DNA of 64,000 bases, taken from contig CAWJNF010000005.1 of NCBI GenBank assembly GCA_963844235.1, positions 310,001 to 374,000 on the forward strand, read 5' to 3'. The number at the start of each line of letters is the position of its first letter. The stretch's first letter is position 1. The DNA comes from CAWJNF01 sp963844235 (GTDB lineage Bacteria > Actinomycetota > Thermoleophilia > Gaiellales > Gaiellaceae). Below, piece by piece: positions 33,890-41,586 of this stretch. The notes beneath the pieces are model-generated. The model was not told where the DNA came from. It searched no databases and worked only from the letters and a program-made list of their open reading frames with translations. The translations under genes were made by a program, and so were the position numbers.

Positions 33890-34930
33890 TTGGCGAGCGC
33901 CTGGATCGAGCGGACGCGGACGGCCAGCGGGCTGATCCGCTACCGAGTGCGCTTCCGAACCGGCGGCGCCGAAACCCGCCCTCGCTACGGCGGGAAGTTT
34001 CGGACGCTGAGAGAGGCCCGTCTTCGTCGCGATCACATCGTCTCGGAGCTGGCGGCGCTGCGGGTGCCGAGCCTCGAGCTGGCCGAGCCCGAACGGGCGC
34101 CTACCTTTTCCGAGGCGGCCGCCGCGTGGCAGGCGAGCCGGATCGACGTACGTGAGGCGACGATCGTCCAGCATCGAAGCGCAGTGCGCCGGTTGCTACC
34201 GCCTCTTCGCGACCGGCCGATCGACAGGATCACTGCGGCGGAGATCGCGGCCCTCGTCGCGGCCATGCACGCGGACGGCCGACGGCGCGAGACGATTCGG
34301 AAGTCGGTCACCGCTCTCGCAATGGTGCTGGACCACGCCGGGATCAACCCGAACCCGGCCCGTGACCGCGTCCAGATCCGGCTCCCGCGCGAAGAGCGCG
34401 CCGAGCCCGACCCACCGACCGCCGATCACGTCGAGCGAGTCGCCAGGCTGCTCACCCCGACGTACCGGCTCGGGCTGCTCGTGCTCGACGCCGTCGGCTG
34501 CCGCGTCGGCGAGCTGGAGGCCTCGACCGTCGGCGACCTCGACGACCATCGGCAGGGCTGGCTCATCCGCTCGGCCTCGGAGAAGAGCAAGCGGGCGCGC
34601 TGGGCGCTGCTACCGGACGATCTCTGGCAGGCGACCCTCAACGGGTTGCCGTCGCGCGAGGATCGACACGCCGAGATGAGCCTCTACCCGGGGGTGACGC
34701 AGGAGAGGCTACGATCCGCGATCACGAGGGCGTGCAAGGAGGCCGGCGTGCCGCTCTTCTCCCCGCACTCTCTGAGGCATCGCCGGATCAGCCTGCTCCA
34801 TAAGCAGGGGCTCTCGTGGGCGGAAATCGGCGGGCTCGTCGGCCAGCGCGACCTCTCCACGACGGCCGATATCTACACGCACGTCGTAGGCGACTACCGG
34901 GAGGTCAGCCGCGCCGTGTTGCTCGGGTGA
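33890..34930 (+). CDS. Tyrosine recombinase/integrase
   Basis: 346 residues from TTG 33890. The N-terminal part has an arm-binding-like beta region (GLIRYRVRFRTGGAETRP), then a SAM-like core-binding domain (PTFSEAAAAWQASRI to KSVTALAMVLDHAGINPNP), then the catalytic domain with Arg in DAVGCRVGELEA, the HxxR box SPHSLRHRRISLL, and the nucleophile Tyr in TTADIYTHVVG. It should catalyse insertion and excision at tRNA-Val. The right attachment site starts 62 bp after its stop. Confidence 0.95.
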   Translation: MASAWIERTRTASGLIRYRVRFRTGGAETRPRYGGKFRTLREARLRRDHIVSELAALRVPSLELAEPERAPTFSEAAAAWQASRIDVREATIVQHRSAVRRLLPPLRDRPIDRITAAEIAALVAAMHADGRRRETIRKSVTALAMVLDHAGINPNPARDRVQIRLPREERAEPDPPTADHVERVARLLTPTYRLGLLVLDAVGCRVGELEASTVGDLDDHRQGWLIRSASEKSKRARWALLPDDLWQATLNGLPSREDRHAEMSLYPGVTQERLRSAITRACKEAGVPLFSPHSLRHRRISLLHKQGLSWAEIGGLVGQRDLSTTADIYTHVVGDYREVSRAVLLG

Positions 34931-34939
34931 GCGCTGATC

Positions 34940-34961
34940 ATGCTCCCCTCGATGCTCCCCC
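34940..34961. promoter_or_regulatory. Right arm-type sites
   Basis: Two ATGCTCCCC sites start at 34940 and 34952, 12 bp apart, between the integrase stop and the att core. An equivalent 12-bp-spaced pair lies inside the left end (21099 and 21111). Their symmetry about the element suggests accessory integrase-binding sites. Confidence 0.5.
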
Positions 34962-34992
34962 AGCGAGGGAGAAACCGCCGATTTGCAGGGAC

Positions 34993-35019
34993 GTTCGATC
35001 CCAGCTGCGCCCATTCCGG
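34993..35019 (+). repeat. Right attachment site
   Basis: Perfect 27-bp copy of the tRNA-Val 3' end (see 20999-21025). The following 50 bp also resemble the sequence just inside the left end (shared CATGCG, GCCAAA and TGTGCGA), so the flanking DNA may belong to a related older element. Confidence 0.88.
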
Positions 35020-35331
35020 GCTATCTGGCCATGCGAAAACCGCATGGTTGCGCCAAAACGAGGTGTGCGATTTGTGCCCGATTTGCGAAGCCGTGCTGGG
35101 TCGGTGCCAGGCCCGCAAATCGACAGGAGGCGCGCGCAACTTGCTACGGGATTCAGGAGGCGCCGGTCTCGGAGAGACGGCGTTCGGGCTCAAGCGGGAG
35201 ACACCAGGGATTGGCGCGATGCGAACTCGCCTTCGTGGAGCGCCCCCCCGACCCACCGTCTTGGCAGTGCCGCAGAGGTGGCCCTCGATCTGGGGCCCGA
35301 TGCAACGGCTTGGCCATAGCGTCAAGGTCTC
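35020..35331. other. Gene-free flank outside the right att site
   Basis: No convincing gene. The first 55 bp resemble the inner left flank of the element (21026-21080). The remainder is a GC-rich spacer leading to a chain of small minus-strand ORFs. Confidence 0.5.
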
Positions 35332-35508
35332 TCAGCGACGATGCTCCGCCCGCGCGGAGCCGGCGCCCCCAGCCTGCGGCGAGCCTGCCTCCAACTCTCC
35401 GCGCTCAACTGCGTCGAGCAGAGCCCAACTGCCCGGCGGCATCTCGCAGTACCTTCCCCGACGGAGTTGTAGACGCCACGCCTCATCTCCGGCTTCAAAC
35501 GGCCTCAT
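35332..35508 (-). CDS. Small ORF in an overlapping chain, element remnant
   Basis: 58 residues, MRPFEAGDEAWRLQLRRGRY then CEMPPGSWALLDAVERGELE. Its ATG overlaps the stop of the preceding mini-ORF (ATGA). The compact overlapping arrangement of three tiny genes is typical of phage or integrative-element DNA. No family recognised. Confidence 0.4.
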   Translation of the reverse strand: MRPFEAGDEAWRLQLRRGRYCEMPPGSWALLDAVERGELEAGSPQAGGAGSARAEHRR

Positions 35509-35552
35509 CGGCCGCCCGAGTCAGCCCGCCGCTGCTGCCGCGAACGTCTCAT
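35505..35552 (-). CDS. 15-codon mini-ORF linking two small genes
   Basis: Starts with ATGA overlapping the upstream stop and ends with TGA overlapping the downstream ATG. The peptide is very basic (five Arg). It may simply carry ribosomes between its neighbours. Weak on its own. Confidence 0.25.
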   Translation of the reverse strand: MRRSRQQRRADSGGR

Positions 35553-35704
35553 GGGATCGCCTCCTGTCGCCTGGCCCGCGACCGGCGCATCCGCTCACGA
35601 GCCTGCCACTGCCGGTAGATCGTCCACCGCTTCGGGTATCCGCAGAGCGGACCGACCACCCCGGACTTCACCTCCGGACAGGTGCAGGTTAGGTAGTGCT
35701 CCAT
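35549..35704 (-). CDS. Small Cys-containing basic protein, element remnant
   Basis: 51 residues. CTCPEVKSGVVGPLCGYPKR gives three closely placed cysteines that could bind zinc, followed by an Arg-rich helix (YRQWQARERMRRSRARRQ). GAAGGAGG immediately abuts the ATG, so the true start may be slightly different. It heads the small ORF chain and diverges from the gene at 35760. Confidence 0.4.
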   Translation of the reverse strand: MEHYLTCTCPEVKSGVVGPLCGYPKRWTIYRQWQARERMRRSRARRQEAIP

Positions 35705-35759
35705 CCTCCTTCACAAGCCGCTCGTGCTCCTGGCGGCGTACCTCGACCATGGCGCGTTC

Positions 35760-36005
35760 ATGCGGCTTCGCTCGCGCGGTGACACGCGCCCGGCCTCGGA
35801 GCCTCAGATCCGCAGAGTGTTCGGCATGGCATGTTCGGTGGGTCTGCTCCGTCCCGACGGCGGCGTCGACCGTGACCAGGTCACCGCCCTCGTCGAGCGG
35901 GTCACCGGTGGTGCTGATGTGGATGCTCTGACAGGGGAGCAGGTGCGGGACGTCGACGACACGCTTGACCGACTGATCGAGGCCGGAAACCGCGAGGCAG
36001 CCTGA
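35760..36005 (+). CDS. Gp16/DUF1018-like small protein
   Basis: 81 residues from ATG 35760 (an ATG at 35724 is in frame upstream). SEPQIRRVFGMACSVGLLRP, then VTALVERVTGGADVDALTGEQVRDVDDTLDRLIEAG, follows the pattern of phage gp16/DUF1018 domains: a Q..R.. helix, LVERVTG, then LT.xx...V...L. It is phage-type and lies outside the right att site, supporting an older integration. Assignment is by pattern only. Confidence 0.5.
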   Translation: MRLRSRGDTRPASEPQIRRVFGMACSVGLLRPDGGVDRDQVTALVERVTGGADVDALTGEQVRDVDDTLDRLIEAGNREAA

Positions 36006-36116
36006 GCGCCTCGCCCTCGCGCAGCCATGGTTCCCCGCATGTCCATCGCTCGTCCGATCAGAGGGTTCAGGCGAGCTAACCTTCGACATCCACCTGCGAC
36101 AAAGGGCGTCGAGGAC

Positions 36117-38117
36117 GTGGAGCGATCACCTCTGAACGAGGTAACCCGGCGTCCGCTGGAGGTCCTCGCGGCGAGGTTCGGCTTCGATGCCTTTCGCCCC
36201 GGCCAGGAGCAGGTCGTCGAGGCACTGCTCGCCGGGAGATCGGCGCTCGCGGTCTTTCCAACCGGGGCGGGTAAGAGCCTCTGCTATCAGCTGCCGGCGC
36301 TGCTGTTGGAGGGTATGACAATCGTGGTCTCGCCGTTGATCGCGCTGATGAAGGATCAGATCGACTTCTTGAAGCGGAGCGGGATCGACGCGGAGCGGCT
36401 CGATTCGAGCCTCGGCGCCGCCGAGCAGCGCGAGATCTTCGATCGGCTCCGAGCCGGTTCGCTCAAGCTTCTGTACGTCGCGCCAGAGCGCTTCCACAAC
36501 GAGCGCTTCCTCGCACAGCTTGCGCGCGCTCGCATCTCGCTGTTCGCTGTCGACGAAGCGCACTGCATCTCCGAGTGGGGCCACAACTTCCGACCCGATT
36601 ACTTGACGCTGGCCGAGCGTGCGCGGGAGCTAAAGGCCGAGCGCGTGCTGGCGCTGACGGCGACGGCGACGCCGGCTGTCGTCGCGGACATCCGCGCCGG
36701 CTTCGGGATCGAGGCGGCGGACGCGGTCGTCACGGGGTTCTACCGGCCGAACCTGACGCTGCTGACGACTCCGGTCGCAGCCGGCGAGCGTGACGCGCTG
36801 CTCGTGGAACGACTGCGCGAGCGACCGCCCGGATCGACGATCGTTTACGTCACCCTGCAGCGAACCTCGCTGCGGATCGCCGCGCTACTGGCCGGCGTCG
36901 GTCTGCCGGCCCGTCCTTACCACGCCGGGATGAGCGCGGAGGAGCGCGACGCGGTGCAGGAGTGGTGGTCTCGGTCGCTGGACGCGATCGTGGTGGCGAC
37001 GATCGCGTTCGGGATGGGGATCGACAAGGCGAACGTCCGCTACGTCTATCACTACAATTTGCCGAAGAGCCTCGAGTCGTACTCGCAGGAGATCGGGCGA
37101 GCCGGCCGCGACGGCGAGGAGAGCATCTGCGAGCTTCTTGCGTGCCGCGACGACGTGCCGACCCTGGAGAACTTCGCCTTCGGCGACACGCCGACGCCGG
37201 AAGCGCTGGCCGGTCTGCTCGAGGACGTGCTCGAGCATCCCGACGGCGCCGAGTTCGCGGTCTCTGAGTACGAGCTCTCGTTACGCCACGACCTGCGCCC
37301 GCTCGTTCTCAAGACGGTGCTGACCTACCTCGAGCTCGACGGCGTCCTCCGGCAGGGGACGCCGTTCTACGCGGGCTACCGTCTGCGCGCGCTCGGGGAC
37401 GTCTCGCTGGAGGACATCGTCAGCCGCTTCGACGAGTCGCGCGCAGACTTCCTGCGCCGCCTAGTCGCGACTGGCAAGACGGGCCGAACGTGGACGACAC
37501 TCGCGCCCGACGAAGCAGCCGTGGAGCTCGGCGAGCAGCGGAGCCGCATCCTCGCTGCTCTCGAGTACCTCGCCGAGCAGCGCCTGGTCGAGCTGCAGCC
37601 TGCCGATCTCCGTCAGCGCTACACGCTCCTCGCCCACCCGGGCTCCGAGCTGGAGCTCGCAGGCCGGCTGCTCGAGCGTTTCGCGCGGCGCGAGCGTGCG
37701 GAGACCGCGCGGATCGAGGACGTCCTCGCGCTGGTGACGAACGAGAGCTGTCAGGTCATCGCTCTGGGCGGCTACTTCGGCGAGACGCGCACTCAGCCGT
37801 GCGGGCACTGCACCCACTGCCTTAGCGGCCGCGCCCAGCACCTTCCGGAGCCGGCGCAGATGGAGCCGATCGAGCAGAGTGTCAGCGTCGACGCGCTAAC
37901 GGCGCTGCGGCACGGCCATCCCGATGCTCTTGGTACGCCAAGACAAGAGGCGCGATTCCTCGCCGGCATCACGAGTCCGGCCGCGAGCCGCGCCAAGCTG
38001 ACGAGGAACCCGCTCTTCGGGTCGCTAGCCGAACGGCGGTTCGCCGACGTGCTCGCCTGGTGCGAGGTGCGGAACCCACCGGCCCAACTTCGGCCGGATG
38101 GCGAGCGAGGAGATTAG
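36117..38117 (+). CDS. recQ: ATP-dependent DNA helicase RecQ
   Basis: About 666 residues from GTG 36117 (ATG 36027 is an alternative). Helicase motifs are in order: FRPGQEQVVEALLAGRSALAVFPTGAGKS (motif 0 and Walker A), VVSPLIALMKDQ, YVAPERF, VDEAHCISEWGHNFRPDY, LALTATATP, IVYVTLQRTS, and GIDKANVRYVYHYNLPKSLESYSQEIGRAGRDG. The zinc-binding region is modified, with cysteines mainly at CGHCTHC near residue 565, and a winged-helix domain precedes it. The canonical HRDC domain is not clear. It unwinds DNA during recombination and fork repair. Confidence 0.93.
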   Translation: MERSPLNEVTRRPLEVLAARFGFDAFRPGQEQVVEALLAGRSALAVFPTGAGKSLCYQLPALLLEGMTIVVSPLIALMKDQIDFLKRSGIDAERLDSSLGAAEQREIFDRLRAGSLKLLYVAPERFHNERFLAQLARARISLFAVDEAHCISEWGHNFRPDYLTLAERARELKAERVLALTATATPAVVADIRAGFGIEAADAVVTGFYRPNLTLLTTPVAAGERDALLVERLRERPPGSTIVYVTLQRTSLRIAALLAGVGLPARPYHAGMSAEERDAVQEWWSRSLDAIVVATIAFGMGIDKANVRYVYHYNLPKSLESYSQEIGRAGRDGEESICELLACRDDVPTLENFAFGDTPTPEALAGLLEDVLEHPDGAEFAVSEYELSLRHDLRPLVLKTVLTYLELDGVLRQGTPFYAGYRLRALGDVSLEDIVSRFDESRADFLRRLVATGKTGRTWTTLAPDEAAVELGEQRSRILAALEYLAEQRLVELQPADLRQRYTLLAHPGSELELAGRLLERFARRERAETARIEDVLALVTNESCQVIALGGYFGETRTQPCGHCTHCLSGRAQHLPEPAQMEPIEQSVSVDALTALRHGHPDALGTPRQEARFLAGITSPAASRAKLTRNPLFGSLAERRFADVLAWCEVRNPPAQLRPDGERGD

Positions 38118-38269
38118 TGTCGGACGTCGTGGTCGCGCGAGCTGGGATCACGGCCGGGCCGCAACCAAAAGGCGCTTGTGATTTCGCGCTGACCGTACGC
38201 CTCCTTCGGTTTGAGCACCAGCCGAAAAGAGTGGGAGCCGCGTGGCAATCATGGCAACGCTCGACGTTC

Positions 38270-38705
38270 GCGATGTTCCGCAACCTGGGCGCCTACCGCG
38301 TCGCGATGGCCAAAGCATTTCACGGGCAAGTCGTCGCCGACTTCAACTGCGTTCAGGTGTACGGCTTCGTCGGCTTGCGCCACGGGGAAGAGATTCTCTA
38401 CCGCGAGATCTTCGGTGCCGGCTCTGGAGCGCGACCGTACGCGGACGGAACTGATGCTGTCGACCTCGTACCTGACTCGAAGAATCTCCCAGCCGAGTTC
38501 ATCGAACAGCGGTTCCCCGTCATCGTCGAACGGGTTGGACTCAACCCTGACTCCGGCGGCCCGGGCAAATACCGAGGCGGCCTCGGCTATCTCAAGGAAC
38601 TACGTGTTCTGGTCGACGGCTACTACTTCACCTACGTCGAGCGCACCGCGTTCGGCCCATTTCGGGGTCGACGAGGGCGTGCCGGCGCACCCGGAAGCAC
38701 CCGGA
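38270..38705 (+). pseudogene. C-terminal fragment of a hydantoinase B/oxoprolinase subunit
   Basis: The frame reads GQVVADFNCVQVYGFVGLRH, then GARPYADGTDAVDLVPDSKNLP, FIEQRFPVIVERVGLNPDSG and GPGKYRGGLGYLKELRVLVDG, all diagnostic of HyuB C-terminal halves. The N-terminal half (more than 300 residues) is missing, and the end degrades after PFRGRRGRAG. It differs from the intact-family hyuB at 45.7-47.4 kb, so it is the relic of another copy. Confidence 0.7.
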
Positions 38706-38752
38706 TGAACTTCGACAGCGAGAACAAAGAGCGCCTGCAGGGCGCGTGCGCT

Positions 38753-39157
38753 TCACGACCCGAACCTCCGCGCGTACTCGCACGCCGCGCTCTCGGAGCC
38801 GAAGTAGAAGCGCTGCGGCCGGGTGCACGCCTCGGAAGTCACCTCGACGGTCCAGCCACCGCTCGGAGTCGTGCCGATGTCGAGCACCCACGCGCCGAAG
38901 CGGAACGTGTAGGCGAGCGTGAGCGGCGCGTAGAGACCGTTCCCCTGCTCGCGCCGCTCCATCGCCGCCACCTCGGCGTGCTCCTCGCACGCCGCCATCG
39001 CCGTGCCCCGGGTCACGAGGGAGACGATCCCGACCGAGGTGCCCCTGCCGCGGAGGTCGGCGTTCCAGGAGTCGTCGCCGATGTTGCCGGTCTTGTAGAC
39101 GTGGTAGCCGTTCCAGGTGAGCCAGTACGGCTCCAGCCACAGCCACTGGCCCTTCAC
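38753..39157 (-). CDS. Hypothetical protein, Trp/aromatic-rich
   Basis: 134 residues from GTG 39157. KGQWLWLEPYWLTWNGYHVY, then GIVSLVTRGTAMAACEEHAE, CTRPQRFYFGSESAACEYARRFGS. Aromatic and beta-prone, with four cysteines. Its start overlaps the stop of a 44-codon membrane ORF (GTGA), so the two are translationally coupled. No family recognised. Confidence 0.55.
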   Translation of the reverse strand: MKGQWLWLEPYWLTWNGYHVYKTGNIGDDSWNADLRGRGTSVGIVSLVTRGTAMAACEEHAEVAAMERREQGNGLYAPLTLAYTFRFGAWVLDIGTTPSGGWTVEVTSEACTRPQRFYFGSESAACEYARRFGS

Positions 39158-39288
39158 GACGCGGCCCTCGCACGCTTGGCCTCGTGCGCCTGGCGGCGTG
39201 GCCGAACGAGGGTGCGGAGAAGGCGAGCTGGGCCGAATGCAACAGCTGCTATCGCGGCAACGATGGCGGCAACAAGCACCCTAGCCAT
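39154..39288 (-). CDS. 44-residue membrane-anchored mini-protein
   Basis: Too short to be listed by most ORF finders. ATG 39288 has GGAG upstream. It encodes MARVLVAAIVAAIAAVAFGP followed by a strongly basic tail, so one membrane helix with a cytoplasmic C-terminus. Its TGA overlaps the GTG of the next gene. Confidence 0.5.
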   Translation of the reverse strand: MARVLVAAIVAAIAAVAFGPARLLRTLVRPRRQAHEAKRARAAS

Positions 39289-39304
39289 TCGAGTCTCCTT
39301 CGTC

Positions 39305-39368
39305 GTCTCCCGAGGCTGGGAGACCGTCGTGTGTCAGCTAGCGATCGTCTCCCCGGATTCGGGAGACG
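39305..39368. repeat. Tandem related hairpins
   Basis: Hairpin 1 is GTCTCCC (39305-39311) with GGGAGAC (39318-39324). Hairpin 2 is CGTCTCCC (39346-39353) with GGGAGACG (39361-39368). Both use the same stem sequence. They lie upstream of the mini-protein gene and could be operators or termination elements. From here to 39773 I see no gene. Confidence 0.6.
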
Positions 39369-39773
39369 GGCTATGTGACAACGATATCGCCGCTGCGACA
39401 CCCGGTCGGTGACCCGAACGGGTCAATTCAGGCTCACCGATCCGCACTCCCGCCCCGAACAAAGGCGCGACCGCCTCGCGGGGTCTGCTCCTCGGGTGTG
39501 TGAGTTGCCCACGGCTTCGGCCATCGCGGCGACGGGGATGTGCATCGAGGGCGGTGCGCCGCTCTCTGGCGGCCGCGGAGCATGCTGCGTGCAAGTAGAA
39601 GCTTGATCGAGGTGTCGGTGGTCCTGCATGCAGAGCAGGCGATGGAGCCGGCACGCCCCGTGGAACGTTTGTGGAACTCGCGACGACTGACAGCCAAATC
39701 GGCCGTCTCTTCGAAGTGGCAGGCAGCCGCCGAGGCGCTCACACCGGGCGCGCGGATCGTCCACACTTCCGTG

Positions 39774-40394
39774 ATGGCGACTGGCCTGGCAGTTGGCGGC
39801 GACGTCGAGGAGGCTCTGGAGAGGGTCGGCGTCCCGAGCTACGTGCTCGACACTACGGGAGTCGTCCGCTGGATCAATGCGGCGGCCGAGCGGCTTGTCG
39901 GCGACGTTCGCGGTCGCCACTTCACCTCCGTCGTCGCGCCCGAGGACAGCCGGCGCGCCCGCGAGCTGTTCTCCCGCAAGGTGCTCGGCACCTCGCCCGC
40001 CACAGAAGCAACCGGCGTCTTCGTTTCGACTGGCGGCACGCGGGTGGCCGTGGAGATCAGCGCGGCGCCGCTCATGAGCGGTGAACGGGTTGTCGGCGTC
40101 TTCGGGCTGTTCGAGGGACGGGCAGACGACAGCCCCACGGCGCCACCCCCGCATCTCACTCCCCGCCAGGTCGAGGTGTTGCGTCTTCTGGATCAGGGCC
40201 GCTCGACGAAACAGATCGCCGCCGAGCTCCACCTGAGCACCGAGACGGTCAGGAACCACGTCCGCCGTCTCTTTCGGGCCCTCGGCGTCAATTCCCGACT
40301 CGAAGCCGTCGCAGCCGCCCGGGCCGCATCACCGTATGATCGACCGAGCATCCTGGAGGTTCCTAGGGTTGGGTCTGTGAAGCTCTCGGCCTAG
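39774..40394 (+). CDS. PAS-domain LuxR-family transcriptional regulator
   Basis: 206 residues from ATG 39774 (GTG 39771 is equally usable). Residues about 10-115 form a PAS sensor (VGVPSYVLDTTGVVRWINAAAERLVGD through VVGVFGLFEGR). Residues about 125-190 form a LuxR DNA-binding domain (LTPRQVEVLRLLDQGRSTKQIAAELHLSTETVRNHVRRLF). It is transcribed toward the broken alcohol dehydrogenase and the amidohydrolase, and could control them or the catabolic cluster. Confidence 0.9.
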   Translation: MATGLAVGGDVEEALERVGVPSYVLDTTGVVRWINAAAERLVGDVRGRHFTSVVAPEDSRRARELFSRKVLGTSPATEATGVFVSTGGTRVAVEISAAPLMSGERVVGVFGLFEGRADDSPTAPPPHLTPRQVEVLRLLDQGRSTKQIAAELHLSTETVRNHVRRLFRALGVNSRLEAVAAARAASPYDRPSILEVPRVGSVKLSA

Positions 40395-40494
40395 AAAGCG
40401 TCCCGGTTAGCTCCATGAGCGGAGGGCCACGGCAGCAGCGCCGATCGTGGCTGGCGGGAGTGCCCACGTACCATGGTCGGACATACTGCTCGTC

Positions 40495-41507
40495 GTGCGC
40501 GCCTTGCTCTACCGTCCGGACTTCGCCTTCGAGGTCGTGGAAGACGCCGATCCCGAGGCCGGCTCCCGGCGAGGTGCTCGTTCAGGTTGCGTCGGCAGGG
40601 ATCTGTGGCAGTGACGTCCAGGGCGTGGCGACGCGCAGCCCCAGACGGAGCCCTCCGCTCGTGATGGGCCACGAGTTCGCCGGGACGGTCGTCGAGGCGA
40701 GTCCCGAGGTCACGCCGGGCCTCGTCGGCAGGCGCGTGGCGGTCAATCCTCAGGTGCCGTGCGGCGCCTGTCTCGTGTGCCGCTCGGGGCGCGAGAACGT
40801 GTGCGCCCACCGGGAGCTGATCGGTGGCACGCGAGCGGGCGGCTTCGCCGAGCAGGTCAGCGTGCCCATCGGCTGCGTCCACGAGCTCTCCGACGACCTG
40901 CCGCTCGGATGCGGCCGTGCTGGCCGAGCCCCTCGCGACATGCGTGCACGGCTTGCGGCTCGTTGCCGCGGTGTTGCCAAGCACCGTGATCGTGCTCGGT
41001 GCCGGTCCGATCGGGTTGCTTGCCGCGCAACTGGCGCGCCATGCGGGGGCGCACCGTCTCGTCGTCAGCGAGGCCGACCCGGAGCGCCGCGGGTGGGCGG
41101 CCGGCGTGGCCGACGTCGTGGCCTCGCCGGACGAGCTCGGCGACGTCGTGTCCGAGCTGACGAGCGACGGTGGCGCCGAGCTCGTAATCGACGCGGTGGG
41201 GCTCGACTCGACGCGAGCCGACTCCATCCGCCTGTTAGCCCGCGGCGGAGTCGCCCTCTGGCTCGGAATGCATGACCAAGAGGCGACACTGCCCGCGTTC
41301 GACCTCGTCGTCCACGAGCAACGGATCCAGGGCTCGTTCGCGTACACGAACGCGGACTTCGCGAGAGCCGTCGAGCTCCTCGAGCGCGATGCGGCTGCGT
41401 TCAGCCTTCCCGTCACGTCTCGCCCGCTCGAGGAAGGCCCAGGTGTGTTCGAACGCCTCCTCGAGGGCAAGTCGGAAGGGATGCTGAAGGCGGTGCTCGC
41501 TCCGTAG
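40495..41507 (+). pseudogene. Zinc-type alcohol dehydrogenase with two frameshifts
   Basis: Coding quality is good but spread over three frames. Frame 1 from GTG 40495 gives RALLYRPDFAFEVVEDADP. Frame 2 (from about 40550) gives PAPGEVLVQVASAGICGSDV, GHEFAGTV and the structural zinc cysteines CGACLVCRSGRENVC. Frame 3 (from about 40910) gives EPLATCVHGL, VLGAGPIGLLAAQLARHAGA and the remainder through AVLAP. Joined, it would be a normal zinc-dependent medium-chain dehydrogenase of about 337 residues. Both breaks are single-base, so sequencing error is plausible. A strong hairpin follows. Confidence 0.75.
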
Positions 41508-41508
41508 A

Positions 41509-41534
41509 CGCGGTCGGTGGCCACACCGACCGCG
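41509..41534 (+). terminator. Strong hairpin after the alcohol dehydrogenase
   Basis: CGCGGTCGGTG (41509-41519) pairs perfectly with CACCGACCGCG (41524-41534) around GCCA. It begins 2 bp after the stop at 41507. No T-tract follows. Confidence 0.7.
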
Positions 41535-41586
41535 ACGTGCGTCAGCGCTTCTCGACGTGGAGCGTGATCTCTAAGATCGGGCAGCC

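Larger units (their letters stand above)
20999..35019. mobile_element. Integrative element inserted at tRNA-Val
   Basis: The element is bounded by perfect 27-bp direct repeats (20999-21025 and 34993-35019) that begin inside the tRNA-Val T-arm. A tyrosine integrase ends 62 bp before the right repeat. Inward of both ends are paired ATGCTCCCC-type sites that could be integrase arm sites. The right 5 kb is the replication/integration module (Prim-Pol, iterons, small ORFs, excisionase-like gene, integrase). The left 9 kb is cargo and gene remnants. No conjugation, capsid or terminase genes are visible, so it is more like an integrative satellite or mobilisable island than a self-transmissible ICE or a full prophage. 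Confidence 0.85.
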
